A DNA stretch of 64,000 nucleotides from Streptomyces sp. RerS4 (GTDB taxonomy: Bacteria; Actinomycetota; Actinomycetes; Streptomycetales; Streptomycetaceae): NCBI RefSeq assembly GCF_023515955.1, contig NZ_CP097322.1:4822501-4886500 (forward strand), written 5' to 3'. The stretch's first letter is position 1. Each line of letters starts with the position of its first letter. The position numbers and the translations under genes are program-made. The notes beneath the pieces were generated by a model that was not told where the DNA came from, made no database searches, and saw only the letters and a list, made by a program, of their open reading frames with translations. Shown one piece after another: positions 54,165 through 62,919 of this stretch.

Positions 54165-55103
54165 ATGGCAGGTCCAGCGTTCCGCGCCGCCGCCGTACGA
54201 GTGCGCGTCCCCGCCAGCAGTGCCAACCTCGGCCCCGGATTCGATGCCTTCGGCCTGGCCCTGGGGCTCTACGACGACGTGGTCGTCCGCGTCGCCGACT
54301 CGGGCCTGAACGTCGACATCGCGGGTGAGGGCGCCGACACCCTCCCGCGCGACGAGAGCCACCTCCTCGTGCGCGCCATGCGCACCGCCTTCGACCTGCT
54401 GGGCGGGCAGCCGCGCGGCCTGGAGGTCGTCTGCGCCAACCGCATCCCGCACGGCCGGGGCCTCGGCTCCTCCTCCGCCGCGATCTGCGCCGGCATCGTC
54501 GCCGCCCGCGCCGTGACCATAGGCGGGGAGGCCAAGCTCGACGACGCGGCGCTCCTGGAGCTGGCCACCGAGATCGAGGGTCACCCCGACAACGTCGCCG
54601 CCTGTCTCCTCGGCGGCTTCAGCCTCGCCTGGATGGACGGCGGGAGCGCCAGGGCGATCCGTATGGAGCCGGCGCGTTCCATCGTTCCGGTGGTCTTCGT
54701 CCCCGCCAACCCGGTCCTGACCGAGACCGCGCGGGGCCTGCTCCCGCGCACGGTGCCGCACGTGGACGCGGCCGTGAACGCGGGCCGCGCCGGTCTGCTC
54801 GTCGAGGCCCTGACCAGGCGCCCCGAGCTGCTGCTGCCCGCCACCGAGGACCGGCTGCACCAGGAGTACCGTCTCCCCGCGATGCCCGAGAGCGTCGCGC
54901 TCGTGGCCCGACTGCGGGCGGACGGTATCCCCGCGGTCATCTCCGGCGCCGGCCCCACGGTCCTCGCGCTGGTCGACAACGACGCGGCCGACAAGGTCGC
55001 GCGGCTCGCGGGCGAGGGATGGGCGGCGAACCGGCTCGCCCTCGACACCGCGGGCGCGAGCGTCCTTCCGCTGGGCACCCAGGGCGGGCAGTCCGTGTCG
55101 TAG
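54165..55103 (+). CDS. thrB: Homoserine kinase
   Basis: The 312-residue GHMP kinase has VRVPASSANLGPGFDAFGLAL quoted in part as PASSANLGPGFDAFGLAL, ATP loop PHGRGLGSSSAAICAG, EGHPDNVAACLLGG and ISGAGPTVLALV. It phosphorylates homoserine for ThrC. The ATG gives MAGPAFRAA; AAGGAG is 13 nt upstream, a little far. An unusually long gap with a terminator separates it from thrC. Confidence 0.97.
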   Translation: MAGPAFRAAAVRVRVPASSANLGPGFDAFGLALGLYDDVVVRVADSGLNVDIAGEGADTLPRDESHLLVRAMRTAFDLLGGQPRGLEVVCANRIPHGRGLGSSSAAICAGIVAARAVTIGGEAKLDDAALLELATEIEGHPDNVAACLLGGFSLAWMDGGSARAIRMEPARSIVPVVFVPANPVLTETARGLLPRTVPHVDAAVNAGRAGLLVEALTRRPELLLPATEDRLHQEYRLPAMPESVALVARLRADGIPAVISGAGPTVLALVDNDAADKVARLAGEGWAANRLALDTAGASVLPLGTQGGQSVS

Positions 55104-55124
55104 CGACACGGCCCCGTCCGGGCG

Positions 55125-55143
55125 GGCGGCCGGGCAGGCCGCC
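55125..55143 (+). terminator. Hairpin after thrB
   Basis: GGCGGCC (55125-55131) pairs with 55137-55143 around GGGCA, 22 nt after the thrB stop, within a very G+C-rich segment. Confidence 0.55.
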
Positions 55144-55200
55144 GGCCCGCGGAAGGGGCGATTGCCGGTGATTGAGAGGGGGAATGTCTGTTGGATCCGG

Positions 55201-55520
55201 TAGTGTTAATCTCAAGTGCGCATCCGAAGCCGCCATGGCTCGGTGCTCAGTGTCCCCATCCGGGACCACCTTTCTTCCGGGAGCCTCCCCGACTGCTTTG
55301 ATCGCTGCCAGCAGTTTCGAGCACGCTCCGGAATCGGCGTGACATTCCCACGCTTCCAGCTCGGGGCTTCTCGCCGGAACCACCCACGCACGTTTCTCTC
55401 CGCCGTACATCTTCCGGCGGACCACCGCCCCGGCACGGTCCACACCTAGGACCGTTGTCGGACAGCACAACCGGTCGCCGAGCCAGACAGGCCGACGTCC
55501 GCTCCAGGGAAGGACCCTTC
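55201..55520 (+). promoter_or_regulatory. Long leader of rho with putative -10 TAGTGT and a small open frame
   Basis: A -10-like TAGTGT (55201-55206) lies about 315 bp before the rho start, with no good -35. GTG 55216, just downstream, opens a 77-codon frame (RIRSRHGSVLSV...) that stops at 55449. A long 5' leader fits Rho autoregulation known in other bacteria. No known riboswitch is recognised. Confidence 0.5.
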
Positions 55521-57622
55521 GTGAGCGACACCACCGATCTGATGGGCGCTGCCGACACCAACGTCGACACCAGCGCTCCCGCCGCGGGCGCCGCCCCCAA
55601 GCGACGCCGCTCCGGCACCGGCCTTGAGGGCATGGTCCTGGCCGAGCTGCAGCAGGTCGCGTCGGGCCTCGGTATCAGGGGCACCGCGCGGATGCGCAAG
55701 AGCCAGCTGATCGAGGTCATCAAGGAGGCGCAGGGCGGCAGCGCTGCCAGGCCGCGGCCCCCGCCGCGGACGCCGCCGAGACCAAGCCGAAGCGCCGCGC
55801 CACCAGCAAGGCCCGTACGGGCGAGGCCGCCGCGCCCGCCGAGAAGCCCGCCGTCCCGGCGCAGATCGAGATCCCGGGCCAGCCGGCGGGCAGCCCCGCC
55901 CGCACGGGCGAGGCCGAGCGCGCGGCGGAGGACGCCCCGGTCGGCGAGCGCCGCCGCCGTCGGGCGACCGCTCCCTCGGGCAGCCCCGAGTCCTCGGCCC
56001 CCGCCGCCGTCGTGCAGGTCGAGCAGAAGACCGAGACCGCCCCCGTCGCCACGCAGACCGAGGTCAAGGCCGAGGCCGCCACCGCGATCTCCACGCAGGG
56101 CCAGGGCCAGGCGCAGGAGGGCGAGGGCCGCACCCGTCGTGACCGCCGTGACCGCGGCGAGCGCGGTGACCGTGCCGAGCGCGGTGACCGTGCCGAGCGC
56201 GGCGACCGCCAGGGCCGTCGCGAGCGGGGCGCCAAGACCGACGAGCAGGGCGGCCAGCAGCAGGGCGGCCAGGCCGGCCAGGGCGGCGGCCGTCAGGACC
56301 GTGCCGACCGCCAGCAGCAGGGCGGCCGGGGTCAGGGCCAGCAGGGTCGTCAGGACCAGGGTCCGCAGGACGACTTCGACGGCGAGGACGGCCGTCGCGG
56401 CCGTCGCGGCCGCTACCGCGACCGTCGCGGTCGTCGTGGCCGTGACGAGTTCGCGCCGAACGAGCCGCAGGTCGCCGACGACGACGTGCTGATCCCCGTC
56501 GCGGGCATCCTCGACATCCTCGACAACTACGCGTTCATCCGGACCTCGGGCTACCTGCCCGGCCCGAACGACGTGTACGTCTCCCTCGCCCAGGTCCGCA
56601 AGGCCGGTCTGCGCAAGGGTGACCACACCACCGGTGCGGTCCGTCAGCCCAAGGACGGCGAGCGCCGCGAGAAGTTCAACGCGCTCGTGCGCCTGGACTC
56701 CGTCAACGGCATGGCGCCCGAATCCGGCCGAGGCCGGCCGGAGTTCCAGAAGCTGACCCCGCTCTACCCGCAGGACCGGCTCCGCCTGGAGACCGACCCG
56801 GGCGTGCTGACCACCCGCATCATCGACCTCGTGTCGCCGATCGGTAAGGGTCAGCGAGGCCTGATCGTGGCCCCGCCGAAGACCGGCAAGACCATGATCA
56901 TGCAGGCGATCGCCAACGCGATCACCACCAACAACCCCGAGTGCCACCTGATGGTCGTCCTGGTCGACGAGCGTCCGGAAGAGGTCACCGACATGCAGCG
57001 GTCGGTCAAGGGCGAGGTCATCTCCTCGACCTTCGACCGCCCGGCCGAGGACCACACCACCGTCGCCGAGCTGGCCATCGAGCGCGCCAAGCGTCTCGTG
57101 GAGCTGGGCCACGACGTGGTCGTCCTGCTGGACTCCATCACCCGTCTGGGCCGCGCGTACAACCTCGCGGCGCCCGCCTCCGGCCGCATCCTGTCCGGTG
57201 GTGTCGACTCGACCGCGCTCTACCCGCCGAAGCGCTTCTTCGGTGCCGCGCGCAACATCGAGGACGGCGGCTCGCTGACCATCCTGGCCACCGCGCTCGT
57301 CGACACCGGCTCGCGCATGGACGAGGTGATCTTCGAGGAGTTCAAGGGCACCGGCAACATGGAGCTCAAGCTCGACCGCAAGCTCGCCGACAAGCGCATC
57401 TTCCCGGCCGTCGACGTCGACCCGTCGGGCACCCGCAAGGAGGAGATCCTCCTCAACAGCGAGGAGCTCGCCATCGTCTGGAAGCTGCGCCGGGTGCTGC
57501 ACGCGCTCGACTCGCAGCAGGCGATCGAGCTGCTGCTCGACAAGATGAAGCAGACGAAGTCGAACGCCGAGTTCCTGATGCAGATCGCCAAGACGACCCC
57601 GGCCGGCAAGAACGACGACTGA
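55521..57622 (+). CDS. rho: Transcription termination factor Rho, with an apparent one-base frameshift
   Basis: GTG 55521 starts [19 protein letters not shown], followed by the Rho N-terminal helix domain ([36 protein letters not shown]). At about 55747 the coding frame moves by one base: the frame reading [20 protein letters not shown] continues through a long Arg/Gly/Gln-rich insert, the primary RNA-binding OB fold, and the RecA-like ATPase (P-loop [24 protein letters not shown]) to 57622. Adding one C to GCTGCC at 55747-55748 restores a single frame of about 700 residues. No slippery site is seen, so this is either a sequencing error or a real lesion. Rho is a hexameric RNA translocase that ends transcription. 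Confidence 0.9.
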
Positions 57623-57638
57623 CCGGATCGCCGCGCAC

Positions 57639-57679
57639 CACGACCGCCCCCGCCGCACCTCGCGGCGGGGGCGGTCGTG
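57639..57679 (+). terminator. rho terminator, 18-bp perfect stem
   Basis: CACGACCGCCCCCGCCGC (57639-57656) pairs exactly with 57662-57679 around ACCTC, 17 nt after the rho stop. It is one of the strongest hairpins of the window. Confidence 0.8.
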
Positions 57680-57836
57680 CGTTCGCCCCCGCCCCGCGAC
57701 CTCCCCGAGACCTCCCTGTGACCTTTGACGCACTCGACCACCGCGCGAGTCGTGGAACCCTGGAACCCGCTCGTCCGTCTGAGTGAAAGAGGGCGGGTCA
57801 AGCAGGGGTGTACCGGACGGCAGGACTGAGGAGAGC

Positions 57837-58934
57837 ATGAGCGAGGAACGCAGGGGGCGCGGCCGCCGTGCCGTCACACGGCGCCGACGGAAACCCCCGC
57901 GCCGCCGGGGCTTCGTGCTCGCCGCCTGGATAGCGGCCGGCGTGGTCCTGCTGGGCGGCGCCGGCCTGGGATACGTCTACTTCAAGCTCAACGGCAACCT
58001 GAAGAGCGTCGACATCGACCAGGCCCTCGGCAAGGACCGCCCGGCCAATGTCGACAACGGCTCGATGGACATCCTCGTCCTCGGCTCCGACTCCCGGGAC
58101 GGCGCCAACAGCCAGTACGGCTCGGACGACGGCGGCTCGGCCCGCTCCGACACCGCGATGATCGTCCACCTCTACGAGGGGCACCACCAGGCGAGCGTGG
58201 TGTCCATCCCCCGCGACACGATGCTCCCGCGCCCCGCCTGCACCACCGCCAACGGCAAGACCAACGCGGGCAGCAAGCGGGCCCAGTTCAACGAGGCCTT
58301 CACGATCGGCGGGGCCGCCTGCGCGGTGAAGACCGTCGAGAAGATGTCGGGGATCCGCATGGACCACTACATCGAGGTCGACTTCACGGGCTTCAAGAAG
58401 ATCATCGACAACCTCGGCGGGGTCCCGCTGACCACGACGAAGCCGATCAAGGACAGCGGCAGCCACCTCGACCTCCCGCCCGGCGCCCACACCCTCAACG
58501 GGGAGCAGTCCCTCGGCCTCGTCCGGACCCGCAAGAGCGTCGGAGACGGCAGCGACCTGGGGCGCATACAGCTCCAGCAGGCCTTCATGAAGGCGCTGAT
58601 CAAGCAGGTCAAGGGCATCGGCGTCTTCGACAACCCCAAGCGGCTGCTCGACCTCGCGGACTCCGCCACCAAGGCCATCACCACCGACAAGCCGCTGGGT
58701 GACGTGAAGTCCCTCATGGGCTTCGCCCAGGGCCTCCAGGGCATCGGTGCGGAAAACATGCACATGATCACCCTGCCGGTGATGGGCGACCCGCTCGACG
58801 ACGACCGCGTGGTGCCGCTCACCAAGGAGTCCCAGATGGTCTGGGACGCCCTCCTGGCCGACCGGCCGATCCCCGCGCAGGCGACGGAGAAGTCCGCCGG
58901 CGACAAGAGCGCGGCCGGGGCGATCGTCCAGTAG
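57837..58934 (+). CDS. LytR-CpsA-Psr (LCP) family protein
   Basis: The 365-residue protein has a basic cytoplasmic start (RRAVTRRRRKPPRRRG), one transmembrane helix (VLAAWIAAGVVLLGGAGLGY) and an extracytoplasmic LCP domain with ILVLGSDSRDG, RSDTAMIVHLYEG, VSIPRDTMLP and YIEVDFTGFKKIIDNLGGV. LCP enzymes transfer teichoic acid or other wall polymers from lipid carriers to peptidoglycan. The start follows GAGGAGAGC. It stands between rho and rpmE as in related genomes. Confidence 0.95.
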   Translation: MSEERRGRGRRAVTRRRRKPPRRRGFVLAAWIAAGVVLLGGAGLGYVYFKLNGNLKSVDIDQALGKDRPANVDNGSMDILVLGSDSRDGANSQYGSDDGGSARSDTAMIVHLYEGHHQASVVSIPRDTMLPRPACTTANGKTNAGSKRAQFNEAFTIGGAACAVKTVEKMSGIRMDHYIEVDFTGFKKIIDNLGGVPLTTTKPIKDSGSHLDLPPGAHTLNGEQSLGLVRTRKSVGDGSDLGRIQLQQAFMKALIKQVKGIGVFDNPKRLLDLADSATKAITTDKPLGDVKSLMGFAQGLQGIGAENMHMITLPVMGDPLDDDRVVPLTKESQMVWDALLADRPIPAQATEKSAGDKSAAGAIVQ

Positions 58935-59034
58935 GTGCCGGGGGCGCAGGCGCGAGCGGGGGCGCGGGAGCCGGCCGGAACGGGTCCGGAATAGATGGCG
59001 TGTCGTCCCCGTTGAGGGGAGCGTTCTCAGAATT

Positions 59035-59062
59035 TTGACAGGCGGCCCGGTCCTGGCAGACT
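59035..59062 (+). promoter_or_regulatory. HrdB-type promoter of rpmE
   Basis: TTGACA (59035-59040), 16 bp, CAGACT (59057-59062) match the vegetative -35/-10 consensus well, about 75 bp before the rpmE start. Confidence 0.75.
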
Positions 59063-59138
59063 GGTCTGTCGGCCCCGGTTCACGCAGTGCGCAATTCGGC
59101 TCCTGCGACCCGGCGCCCTCCCGAATCTAGGAGACACC

Positions 59139-59357
59139 TTGAAGCGCGATGTTCACCCCGAGTACGTCGAGACCCAGGTCAGCTGCACCTGTGGCGCGTC
59201 GTTCACCACCCGTAGCACCCTGACCGAGGGCACCATCCGTGCCGAGGTCTGCTCCGAGTGCCACCCGTTCTACACGGGCAAGCAGAAGATCCTCGACACC
59301 GGTGGCCGTGTGGCCCGCTTCGAGGCCCGCTTCGGCAAGGGTGCGGCCAAGAAGTAG
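59139..59357 (+). CDS. rpmE: 50S ribosomal protein L31, zinc-binding (C+) form
   Basis: The 72-residue protein has [18 protein letters not shown], with four zinc-binding cysteines (Cys16, Cys18, Cys38, Cys41) of the C+ L31 type. Under zinc starvation, streptomycetes replace it with a paralogue lacking these cysteines; that paralogue is not in this window. TTG start with TAGGAG upstream. A terminator with a T-rich tail follows. Confidence 0.97.
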   Translation: MKRDVHPEYVETQVSCTCGASFTTRSTLTEGTIRAEVCSECHPFYTGKQKILDTGGRVARFEARFGKGAAKK

Positions 59358-59365
59358 CGCGACCC

Positions 59366-59420
59366 AGGCGCCGGTCACCGGCCGCCCCCTGACCACGCGG
59401 GGGCGGCAGGACCGGCGCCT
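59366..59420 (+). terminator. rpmE terminator
   Basis: AGGCGCCGGT (59366-59375) pairs with ACCGGCGCCT (59411-59420), with an inner CCGCCCC/GGGGCGG stem, followed by TTTGTCGT. It is the most typical intrinsic terminator of the window. Confidence 0.85.
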
Positions 59421-59475
59421 TTGTCGTCGTTCAGCCCAGCCCAGCCATTTTTGACTTTCACCACAGGAGCACCCG

Positions 59476-60555
59476 ATGTTCGAGGCGGTCGAGGAACTGA
59501 TCGGCGAGCACGCCGATCTTGAGAAGAAGCTCGCCGACCCGTCGGTCCACTCCGATCAGGCCAACGCCCGCAAGCTGAACAAGCGCTACGCGGAGCTGAC
59601 TCCGATCGTCGCCACCTTCCGCGCGTGGAAGCAGACGGCCGAGGACATCGAGACGGCCAAGGAGCTGGCGGCCGACGACCCCGACTTCGCCGCCGAGGCC
59701 AAGGAACTGGGCGCGCAGCGCGAGGAGCTCACCGAGAAGCTCCGCCTGCTGCTCGTCCCGCGCGACCCCAGCGACGACAAGGACGTGCTCCTGGAGATCA
59801 AGGCGGGCGCCGGCGGCGACGAGTCCGCCCTGTTCGCCGGTGACCTGCTGCGCATGTACCTGCGCTACGCCGAGCGCGTGGGCTGGAAGACCGAGATCAT
59901 CGACTCCACCGAGTCCGAGCTCGGCGGCTACAAGGACGTCCAGGTCTCCGTCCGCACCAAGGGCGGCAACGGCGCCACCGAGCCCGGCCAGGGCGTGTGG
60001 GCCCGGATGAAGTACGAGGGCGGCGTGCACCGCGTCCAGCGCGTGCCGGCCACCGAGTCCCAGGGCCGCATCCACACCTCCGCCGCCGGCGTGCTCGTCA
60101 CCCCGGAGGCCGAGGAGGTCGAGGTCGAGATCAACGCGAACGACCTGCGCATCGACGTGTACCGCTCCTCGGGCCCCGGCGGCCAGTCCGTCAACACGAC
60201 CGACTCCGCCGTCCGCATCACGCACATTCCGACCGGCGTGGTCGCCTCCTGCCAGAACGAGAAGAGCCAGCTCCAGAACAAGGAGCAGGCCATGCGCATC
60301 CTGCGCTCGCGTCTGCTGGCCGCCGCCCAGGAAGCCGCCGAGCAGGAGGCCTCCGACGTGCGTCGCAGCCAGGTGCGCAGCGTGGACCGGTCCGAGAAGA
60401 TCCGTACGTACAACTTCCCGGAAAACCGGATCTCGGACCACCGGACCGGTTTCAAGGCGTACAACTTGGACCAGGTGCTCGACGGCGACCTCGACTCGGT
60501 CATCCAGGCCTGTGTCGACACGGACTCCGCGGCGAAGCTCGCGGCCGCGCACTGA
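59476..60555 (+). CDS. prfA: Peptide chain release factor 1
   Basis: The 359-residue protein has the class-I release factor layout. The peptidyl-tRNA hydrolysis motif GGQ is in [14 protein letters not shown] and the codon-recognition PxT motif (PAT) in [17 protein letters not shown], specific for UAA/UAG. The start follows CACAGGAG. It is followed by prmC, which methylates its GGQ glutamine. Confidence 0.98.
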   Translation: MFEAVEELIGEHADLEKKLADPSVHSDQANARKLNKRYAELTPIVATFRAWKQTAEDIETAKELAADDPDFAAEAKELGAQREELTEKLRLLLVPRDPSDDKDVLLEIKAGAGGDESALFAGDLLRMYLRYAERVGWKTEIIDSTESELGGYKDVQVSVRTKGGNGATEPGQGVWARMKYEGGVHRVQRVPATESQGRIHTSAAGVLVTPEAEEVEVEINANDLRIDVYRSSGPGGQSVNTTDSAVRITHIPTGVVASCQNEKSQLQNKEQAMRILRSRLLAAAQEAAEQEASDVRRSQVRSVDRSEKIRTYNFPENRISDHRTGFKAYNLDQVLDGDLDSVIQACVDTDSAAKLAAAH

Positions 60556-60598
60556 CCCTCGCTCCACCCCCCGTACGACAGCAGCCCGGAGGACCAGC

Positions 60599-61444
60599 GT
60601 GAACTTGCTGCTTGCCGAGGTGGCCCAGGCCACCCAGCGGCTGGCCGCCGCCGGCGTGCCCTCTCCGCGTTTCGACGCGGAGGAGCTCGCGGCCTTCGTG
60701 CACGGCGTCAAACGGGGGGAACTGCACCACGTCAAGGACGCGGACTTCGACGCCCGCTACTGGGAGGCCGTCGCCCGCCGCGAGGCGCGCGAGCCGCTCC
60801 AGCACATCACCGGCCGCGCCTTCTTCCGCTACCTGGAGCTCCAGGTCGGCCCCGGGGTGTTCGTGCCCCGGCCCGAGACCGAGTCGGTCGTGGACTGGGC
60901 CATACAGGCCGTCCGGGCGATGGACGTGGTCGAGCCGCTGATCGTGGACCTGTGCACCGGCTCCGGCGCCATCGCGCTCGCCATGGCCCAGGAGGTGCCG
61001 CGCTCGCGCGTGCACGCCGTCGAGCTGTCCGAGGACGCGCTGCGGTGGACCCGTAAGAACGCCGAGGGCTCACGGGTCACCGTCCACCAGGGCGACGCGC
61101 TGAGCGCGCTGCCCGAGCTCGACGGACAGGTCGACCTGGTCATCTCCAACCCGCCGTACATCCCGCTCACCGAGTGGGAGTACGTCGCCCCCGAGGCCCG
61201 CGACCACGACCCCGAGATGGCGCTGTTCTCCGGCGAGGACGGCCTCGACACCATCCGCGGGATCGAGCGCACCGCCCACCGCCTGCTGCGACCCGGCGGC
61301 ATCGTCGTCATCGAGCACGCCGACACGCAGGGCGGCCAGGTGCCGTGGATCTTCGCCGACGAGCGGGGCTGGGCCGACGCCGCCGACCACCCCGACCTGA
61401 ACAACCGCCCGCGCTTCGCCACCGCCCGCAAGGCCCTGCCGTGA
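60599..61444 (+). CDS. prmC: Release-factor glutamine methyltransferase PrmC
   Basis: The 281-residue SAM-dependent methyltransferase has SAM motif VDLCTGSGAIALAMA and substrate motif ISNPPYIPLTEW. It methylates the GGQ glutamine of release factors, increasing termination efficiency. GTG 60599 follows GGAGGACC; it lies 44 bp after prfA. Confidence 0.97.
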   Translation: MNLLLAEVAQATQRLAAAGVPSPRFDAEELAAFVHGVKRGELHHVKDADFDARYWEAVARREAREPLQHITGRAFFRYLELQVGPGVFVPRPETESVVDWAIQAVRAMDVVEPLIVDLCTGSGAIALAMAQEVPRSRVHAVELSEDALRWTRKNAEGSRVTVHQGDALSALPELDGQVDLVISNPPYIPLTEWEYVAPEARDHDPEMALFSGEDGLDTIRGIERTAHRLLRPGGIVVIEHADTQGGQVPWIFADERGWADAADHPDLNNRPRFATARKALP

Positions 61445-61493
61445 GCGCCACGCCCCTTTCCGCCACACCCCTGCTGCACGAGGAGTCCCGCTG

Positions 61494-62141
61494 ATGGCCC
61501 GGCGATACGACTGCAACGACGCGACGGACCGCAAGACGGGTCTGCGTGAAGCGGCATCCGCAGTGCGCCGCGGCGAGCTCGTCGTGCTGCCCACCGACAC
61601 CCTGTACGGGATCGGCGCGGACGCCTTCAGCGCCGAGGCCGTCGGTGACCTGCTCGCCGCCAAGGGGCGCGGCCGCAACATGCCCACGCCCGTGCTGATC
61701 GGCTCCCCGAACACCCTCCACGGGCTCGTCACGGACTTCTCCGAGCAGGCCTGGGAGCTCGTCGACGCCTTCTGGCCGGGCGGGCTCACGCTCGTCGCCA
61801 GGCACCAGCCGTCGCTGGCGTGGGACCTGGGGGAGACCCACGGGACCGTCGCCGTACGCATGCCCCTGCACCCCGTCGCGATCGAGCTGCTGACCGAGGT
61901 CGGCCCGATGGCCGTCTCCTCCGCGAACCTGTCGGGGCACCCGGCGCCCGAGGACTGCGACGCCGCGCGCGCCATGCTGGGCGACTCCGTGTCCGTGTAC
62001 CTGGACGCCGGCCCGACCCCGAGCACCCTGCCGTCGTCGATCGTCGACGTCACCGGGAAGGTTCCCGTCCTGCTGCGTGCGGGGGCGCTGACCGCCGAGC
62101 AGCTGCGGGAGGTCGTACCCGACCTCGAGGTGGCTCCGTGA
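61494..62141 (+). CDS. L-threonylcarbamoyladenylate synthase (Sua5/YrdC/TsaC family)
   Basis: The 215-residue protein has the YrdC domain (GELVVLPTDTLYGIGADAF, KGRGRNMPTPVLI, TVAVRMPLHPVAIELL, AVSSANLSGHPAPEDC, PSSIVDVTGKVPVLLRAG). It makes threonylcarbamoyl-AMP for t6A at tRNA position 37. It has no Sua5 extension, so is the short YrdC/TsaC form. AGGAG lies upstream. The stop overlaps the next gene. Confidence 0.95.
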   Translation: MARRYDCNDATDRKTGLREAASAVRRGELVVLPTDTLYGIGADAFSAEAVGDLLAAKGRGRNMPTPVLIGSPNTLHGLVTDFSEQAWELVDAFWPGGLTLVARHQPSLAWDLGETHGTVAVRMPLHPVAIELLTEVGPMAVSSANLSGHPAPEDCDAARAMLGDSVSVYLDAGPTPSTLPSSIVDVTGKVPVLLRAGALTAEQLREVVPDLEVAP

Positions 62142-62794
62142 GCCCTCAGGGGCGTGGCATAGCCGACGGGGGCCTGCCGGCCGCCGCCGGGGGAGAGTCC
62201 TTCCGCATACTCCACGTCAGCACCGGCAACGTCTGCCGCTCGCCCATCACCGAGCGGCTGACGCGACACGCCCTGTCGCACCGGCTGGGGGGCCTCGTGA
62301 CCGGAGACCTCATCGTGGAGAGCGCGGGCACCTGGGGCCACGAGGGGGCGCCGATGGAGGCCAACGCGGCCGCCGTCCTCGCCGACTTCGGGGCCGACGC
62401 GTCCGGGTTCACCGGGCGGGAACTGCTCGACGAGCACGTCATACGCGCCGACCTGGTGCTCACCGCCACGCGGGACCACCGGGCGCAGGTCATCTCGATG
62501 GGGCACTCGGCGGGCCTGCGCACCTTCACGCTGAAGGAGTTCACGCGGCTCGTGCGGGCGATAGATCCGGCCACGTTGCCGCCGCTGGACGAGGGGATGG
62601 CGGAGCGGGCGCGGGCGCTGGTGCGGGCTGCCGCGGCGCTGCGGGGGTGGCTGCTCGCGCCGTCCGCCGACGCCGATGAGGTGTACGACCCGTACGGGGC
62701 GCCGATCACCTTCTTCCGCTCGATCGGCGACGAGATCAACCAGGCCCTGGACCCCGTCGTCACCGCCCTGACGGGCGTCACCGCTTCGCGCTGA
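62138..62794 (+). CDS. LMW protein-tyrosine-phosphatase-like protein with Ser in place of the catalytic Cys
   Basis: The 218-residue protein has an LMW-PTP fold: ILHVSTGNVCRSPITERL, SAGTWGHEGAPMEANA, DEHVIRADLVLTATRDH and DPYG acid loop region. In the phosphate-binding C(X)5R loop the usual first Cys is Ser28 (STGNVCR; Cys33, Arg34 remain). Without it ordinary phosphatase chemistry should fail, unless Cys33 substitutes. Family members here may be pseudophosphatases or bind arginine phosphate. GTG 62138 overlaps the Sua5 stop (GTGA). Confidence 0.9.
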   Translation: MSPQGRGIADGGLPAAAGGESFRILHVSTGNVCRSPITERLTRHALSHRLGGLVTGDLIVESAGTWGHEGAPMEANAAAVLADFGADASGFTGRELLDEHVIRADLVLTATRDHRAQVISMGHSAGLRTFTLKEFTRLVRAIDPATLPPLDEGMAERARALVRAAAALRGWLLAPSADADEVYDPYGAPITFFRSIGDEINQALDPVVTALTGVTASR

Positions 62795-62919
62795 GGCAGG
62801 CTGGGGCAGTACGCCGGGGCCGGCGGTCCGGCCGGCCGGAAATGTGGCGGGGCGGGCGGTTCGGGGGGTGGGGGCCTACAGTGGCTGGTACCTGATGGGC
62901 AGCCCTCTGGAGTCGCGCC

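Noticed and set aside
55735-55765. Programmed ribosomal frameshift in rho
   Set aside because: No slippery heptamer or stimulatory structure is seen at the junction and no such case is known for rho.
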